Shown piece by piece: positions 62,116-64,000 of a DNA stretch of 64,000 nucleotides. Every line of letters starts with the position of its first letter. The first letter of the stretch is position 1. The notes beneath the pieces were generated by a model. That model searched no databases. It saw only the letters and a list, made by a program, of their open reading frames with translations, and was not told the DNA's origin. The position numbers and the translations under genes were made by a program. Origin of the DNA: OM182 bacterium MED-G28 (lineage in GTDB: Bacteria > Pseudomonadota > Gammaproteobacteria > Pseudomonadales > Pseudohongiellaceae); assembly GCA_002457215.1 (NCBI GenBank), contig NTJZ01000015.1:1-64000 (forward strand). Reading direction: 5' to 3'.

Positions 62116-62826
62116 ATGAAAAATAAACTTGTTATTACAGTAATAACTTTACTCTATGTCAGTAACATTTTTGGACAGGATTCGAACATTCCAGACTCTG
62201 TGCGAGCAATGATTGAGCGCAGTCAGGCAGGCACGAGGTTTGAAGAAACTGCGCGAATGCAAATAAATGTTCAATTTGGAATATTTCTTGAATCTCTGTC
62301 TGGAAATGCAGCGCGGAAAAATCAGATCGAGTCTTTGCTGGTAGAGGTTTTGAGCGAACGCGCAAAACTCAGTGCCGAAGTAAGTTCTGGCAAGGCTAGC
62401 CCAGAAGAATTAAAAGCCGTTAGCAATCACGCTTATCTGCGTGAAAAATTGGCGCCATTACTAAATTCTGTTGAGTTAAGTGTTTTAGATCGCCAGACAG
62501 ATGGCCCTTCTGACGCTCAACTAAAACAAGACTATGCCGCAGAGCTCGCTCGTTCTGCTGGCAGCCTGAGCAACGAACGGCAATCGCTCGTGTTAGACAT
62601 ACTTGTTAAGCATGCAAGAATGTCTGCCAATGATTCTCCAAATCCAAGCGAACTAAGCATTGATGATCTGGTCGCACAGCAAAACCGAATGCTGATGCAT
62701 GCTCACCAAGAGCTTCAAACATTATTTACTAGTAATGAGATGCAGTTAATAAATATTTTTATGAATCAGTTACAGGTAAATCTTTACAGGCTCGGTTCCA
62801 TGGACCCCGATCATACTGATCTTTAA
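62116..62826 (+). CDS. Exported helical protein of unknown function
   Basis: 236 residues with a Sec signal (MKNKLVITVITLLYVSNIFGQ). The mature part is mostly alpha-helical with two related halves (ESLLVEVLSERAKLSAEVSSGKAS near 75-95; LVLDILVKHARMSANDSPNPSE near 155-178), suggesting an internal repeat. No known domain recognised. 34 bases after the NHL-propeller gene and likely in the same transcript. Confidence 0.65.
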   Translation: MKNKLVITVITLLYVSNIFGQDSNIPDSVRAMIERSQAGTRFEETARMQINVQFGIFLESLSGNAARKNQIESLLVEVLSERAKLSAEVSSGKASPEELKAVSNHAYLREKLAPLLNSVELSVLDRQTDGPSDAQLKQDYAAELARSAGSLSNERQSLVLDILVKHARMSANDSPNPSELSIDDLVAQQNRMLMHAHQELQTLFTSNEMQLINIFMNQLQVNLYRLGSMDPDHTDL

Positions 62827-62847
62827 TTTCGGATTTGGAGGTACTAT

Positions 62848-62916
62848 TTGGCGTCTATACCTGGAACAGCAGCACGGTGGACGAACTGGGCTAGGAATAA
62901 AATGAATCTATCCTGA
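62848..62916 (+). CDS. Possible 22-codon small ORF
   Basis: TTG start six bases after a perfect GGAGG (62837-62841); the frame is MASIPGTAARWTNWARNKMNLS and then stops. No homology can be assigned and such a short frame may be chance; listed because the ribosome site is unusually good in an otherwise empty gap. Confidence 0.2.
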   Translation: MASIPGTAARWTNWARNKMNLS

Positions 62917-62993
62917 CTATTCACATTCAAAAAGGAGTGATAGTTCAAGGCAACTACGAACAACTGTCTTAGTCTTAGCCTTAGTCTGATTCC

Positions 62994-64000
62994 TTACCTG
63001 CTCAAATCTTTTCGCAAATTTTGAATTTCGCCATTACGTAGCCGTTCCTGATAACTATTAAGTTCTTTCTTGATAATTGGTGCAAGAATGTACAAACCAA
63101 TGATATTCGGTAAAGCGATTACAAAAACCAGAGCGTCTGAGAATTCAAGAACCGCATCTAATTGAACCATGCAGCCGAGAGCTGCAAACAAACAAAAAAT
63201 AATCTTAAAAATATTCTCTGCTTTTCTGGATTGTCCTACAATATAGGTCCAGCCTTTCAAACCATAATACGACCAAGATAGGAGCGTCGAGAACGCAAAC
63301 AGAATCGCTATAAATGCTAGTGGGATAGCTGACCAAGTAAGAGTGGTACCGAAAGCGCGCGTAGTAAGCTCAATGCCTTGCATACCTGCACCAGCCAATT
63401 CTGGCTCATAGACAGTGGTTAAAATGACCAGAGCGGTCAAAGTACAAATTACAACGGTATCGATAAAGGGTTCCATTAATCCAACAAAACCTTCAGTAAC
63501 TGGTTCCTGAGTTTTTACAGCAGAGTGGGCGATAGCTGCCGATCCTATGCCTGCCTCATTTGAGAAAACTGCGCGCTGAAAACCCATAATCATTACACCA
63601 AGCATACCGCCGCCTAAAGCACTTGGGTTGAATGCCTCTGTAACTATCGCCCCAATTGCCCAGGGCACTCTTTCGGCGTTGAGAAAAATTACCGTTAGTG
63701 AGCCGATGATGTAAACCCCCGCCATAAATGGAACGAGTTTGCTGGTTACTTTGGCAATACTGGTGATTCCACCAAGAATAACGACCCCAACTATGCTGGC
63801 CAAGACTCCCCCAAAGAGCCAGCCTTTGTCGGCAAAAAATCCTGTTTCGCCTCCAGTTACTACCACGAACTGCTCGAATGCTTGATTTGACTGAAACATA
63901 TTTCCAATCCCCATGCACCCAATCACGATTGATAAGGCATAGAAATATCCCATAGGCTTACCTAACCAAGCTAAATTTCTTTCCTTTAAGCCTTCTTCCA
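62994..64000 (-). CDS. Sodium:alanine symporter (AGCS family), C-terminal part
   Basis: The frame is open from the window edge (64000) to 62994, over 330 residues. Upstream of the internal Met the frame reads EEGLKERNLAWLGKPMGYFYA, a typical AGCS segment before GIGNMFQSNQA, so the true start is beyond the window. About eight membrane helices remain, including GFQRAVFSNEAGIGSAAIAHSA, the AGCS signature. Imports alanine or glycine with Na+ at the inner membrane. In this locus it pairs logically with alanine dehydrogenase (inference). Confidence 0.88.
   Translation of the reverse strand, partial: EEGLKERNLAWLGKPMGYFYALSIVIGCMGIGNMFQSNQAFEQFVVVTGGETGFFADKGWLFGGVLASIVGVVILGGITSIAKVTSKLVPFMAGVYIIGSLTVIFLNAERVPWAIGAIVTEAFNPSALGGGMLGVMIMGFQRAVFSNEAGIGSAAIAHSAVKTQEPVTEGFVGLMEPFIDTVVICTLTALVILTTVYEPELAGAGMQGIELTTRAFGTTLTWSAIPLAFIAILFAFSTLLSWSYYGLKGWTYIVGQSRKAENIFKIIFCLFAALGCMVQLDAVLEFSDALVFVIALPNIIGLYILAPIIKKELNSYQERLRNGEIQNLRKDLSR

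Noticed and set aside
62968..62987. Three CTTAG(T/C) hexamer units
   Set aside because: Too short and imperfect to be a functional repeat.
1..64000. CRISPR arrays, tRNA/rRNA genes, insertion sequences, prophage or defence genes
   Set aside because: Looked for regular repeats, transposase/integrase motifs and tRNA-like cloverleaf arms by eye; none found.

Overview
The window looks like part of a Gram-negative, fairly AT-rich chromosome, most likely a marine gammaproteobacterium (inference). The sequence shows a TonB-dependent outer-membrane receptor, lipoproteins with lipobox cysteines, a twin-arginine exported oxidoreductase, Na+-coupled symporters, and enzymes that resemble the Pseudomonas/Escherichia polyamine-degradation sets. 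I see no tRNA, rRNA, insertion sequence, phage gene or CRISPR array.

The content is unusually coherent: almost everything can be read as amine, polyamine and one-carbon catabolism. 1-8.6 kb holds the start of formate-THF ligase (fhs), a class I glutamine amidotransferase, an operon puuB-purU-aminotransferase-spdH-cupin, and a divergent TetR-GNAT fusion regulator. 9.2-21.2 kb is a long minus-strand block: agmatinase, class III aminotransferase, glutamine amidotransferase, a second PuuB-like oxidase, a Rieske oxygenase, a PuuA-like glutamine synthetase, then a GcvT-like protein with two PYROXD2/CrtI-like flavoproteins (module A). A TetR/BetI-type regulator with two overlapping perfect palindromes, an APC permease and a DDAH-like amidinohydrolase run divergently. 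24.5-31.1 kb has an AspH-type 2-oxoglutarate oxygenase, SpuC, MmsA, a MATE exporter and an aldehyde dehydrogenase. 31.1-47 kb has a third PuuB with a ferric-reductase-like membrane protein, a SnoaL-AraC fusion regulator, a sodium:solute symporter, a MOSC protein and two more GcvT + flavoprotein-pair modules (B and C). 47-57 kb has the TonB receptor, a TPR-sulfotransferase, alanine dehydrogenase with its Lrp-type regulator, a fourth GcvT and a second Rieske oxygenase. 58-64 kb has a periplasmic set of two beta-propellers and two c-type cytochrome lipoproteins, and part of an alanine/sodium symporter.

The most interesting feature is a three-gene unit present three times: one 'a' flavoprotein, one 'b' flavoprotein and one stand-alone GcvT-like THF-binding protein. 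Each unit is tightly coupled, and the a and b forms carry different conserved signatures. I infer a heteromeric, folate-linked N-demethylase or amine dehydrogenase, functionally similar to heterotetrameric sarcosine oxidase or dimethylglycine oxidase but built on the functionally obscure PYROXD2-type flavoproteins. With Rieske oxygenases of the quaternary-amine type, Fhs/PurU for C1 disposal, three PuuB-like oxidases, PuuA, SpuC, SpeB and SpdH-like enzymes, the locus may degrade N-methylated polyamines or related methylated amines. The substrate is not readable from sequence.

C1 logic (inferred): methyl -> 5,10-methylene-THF (GcvT) -> 10-formyl-THF -> formate (PurU), with Fhs working the other way. 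Nitrogen logic (inferred): pyruvate-dependent transaminases make alanine, which alanine dehydrogenase turns back into pyruvate; MmsA takes malonate semialdehyde to acetyl-CoA.
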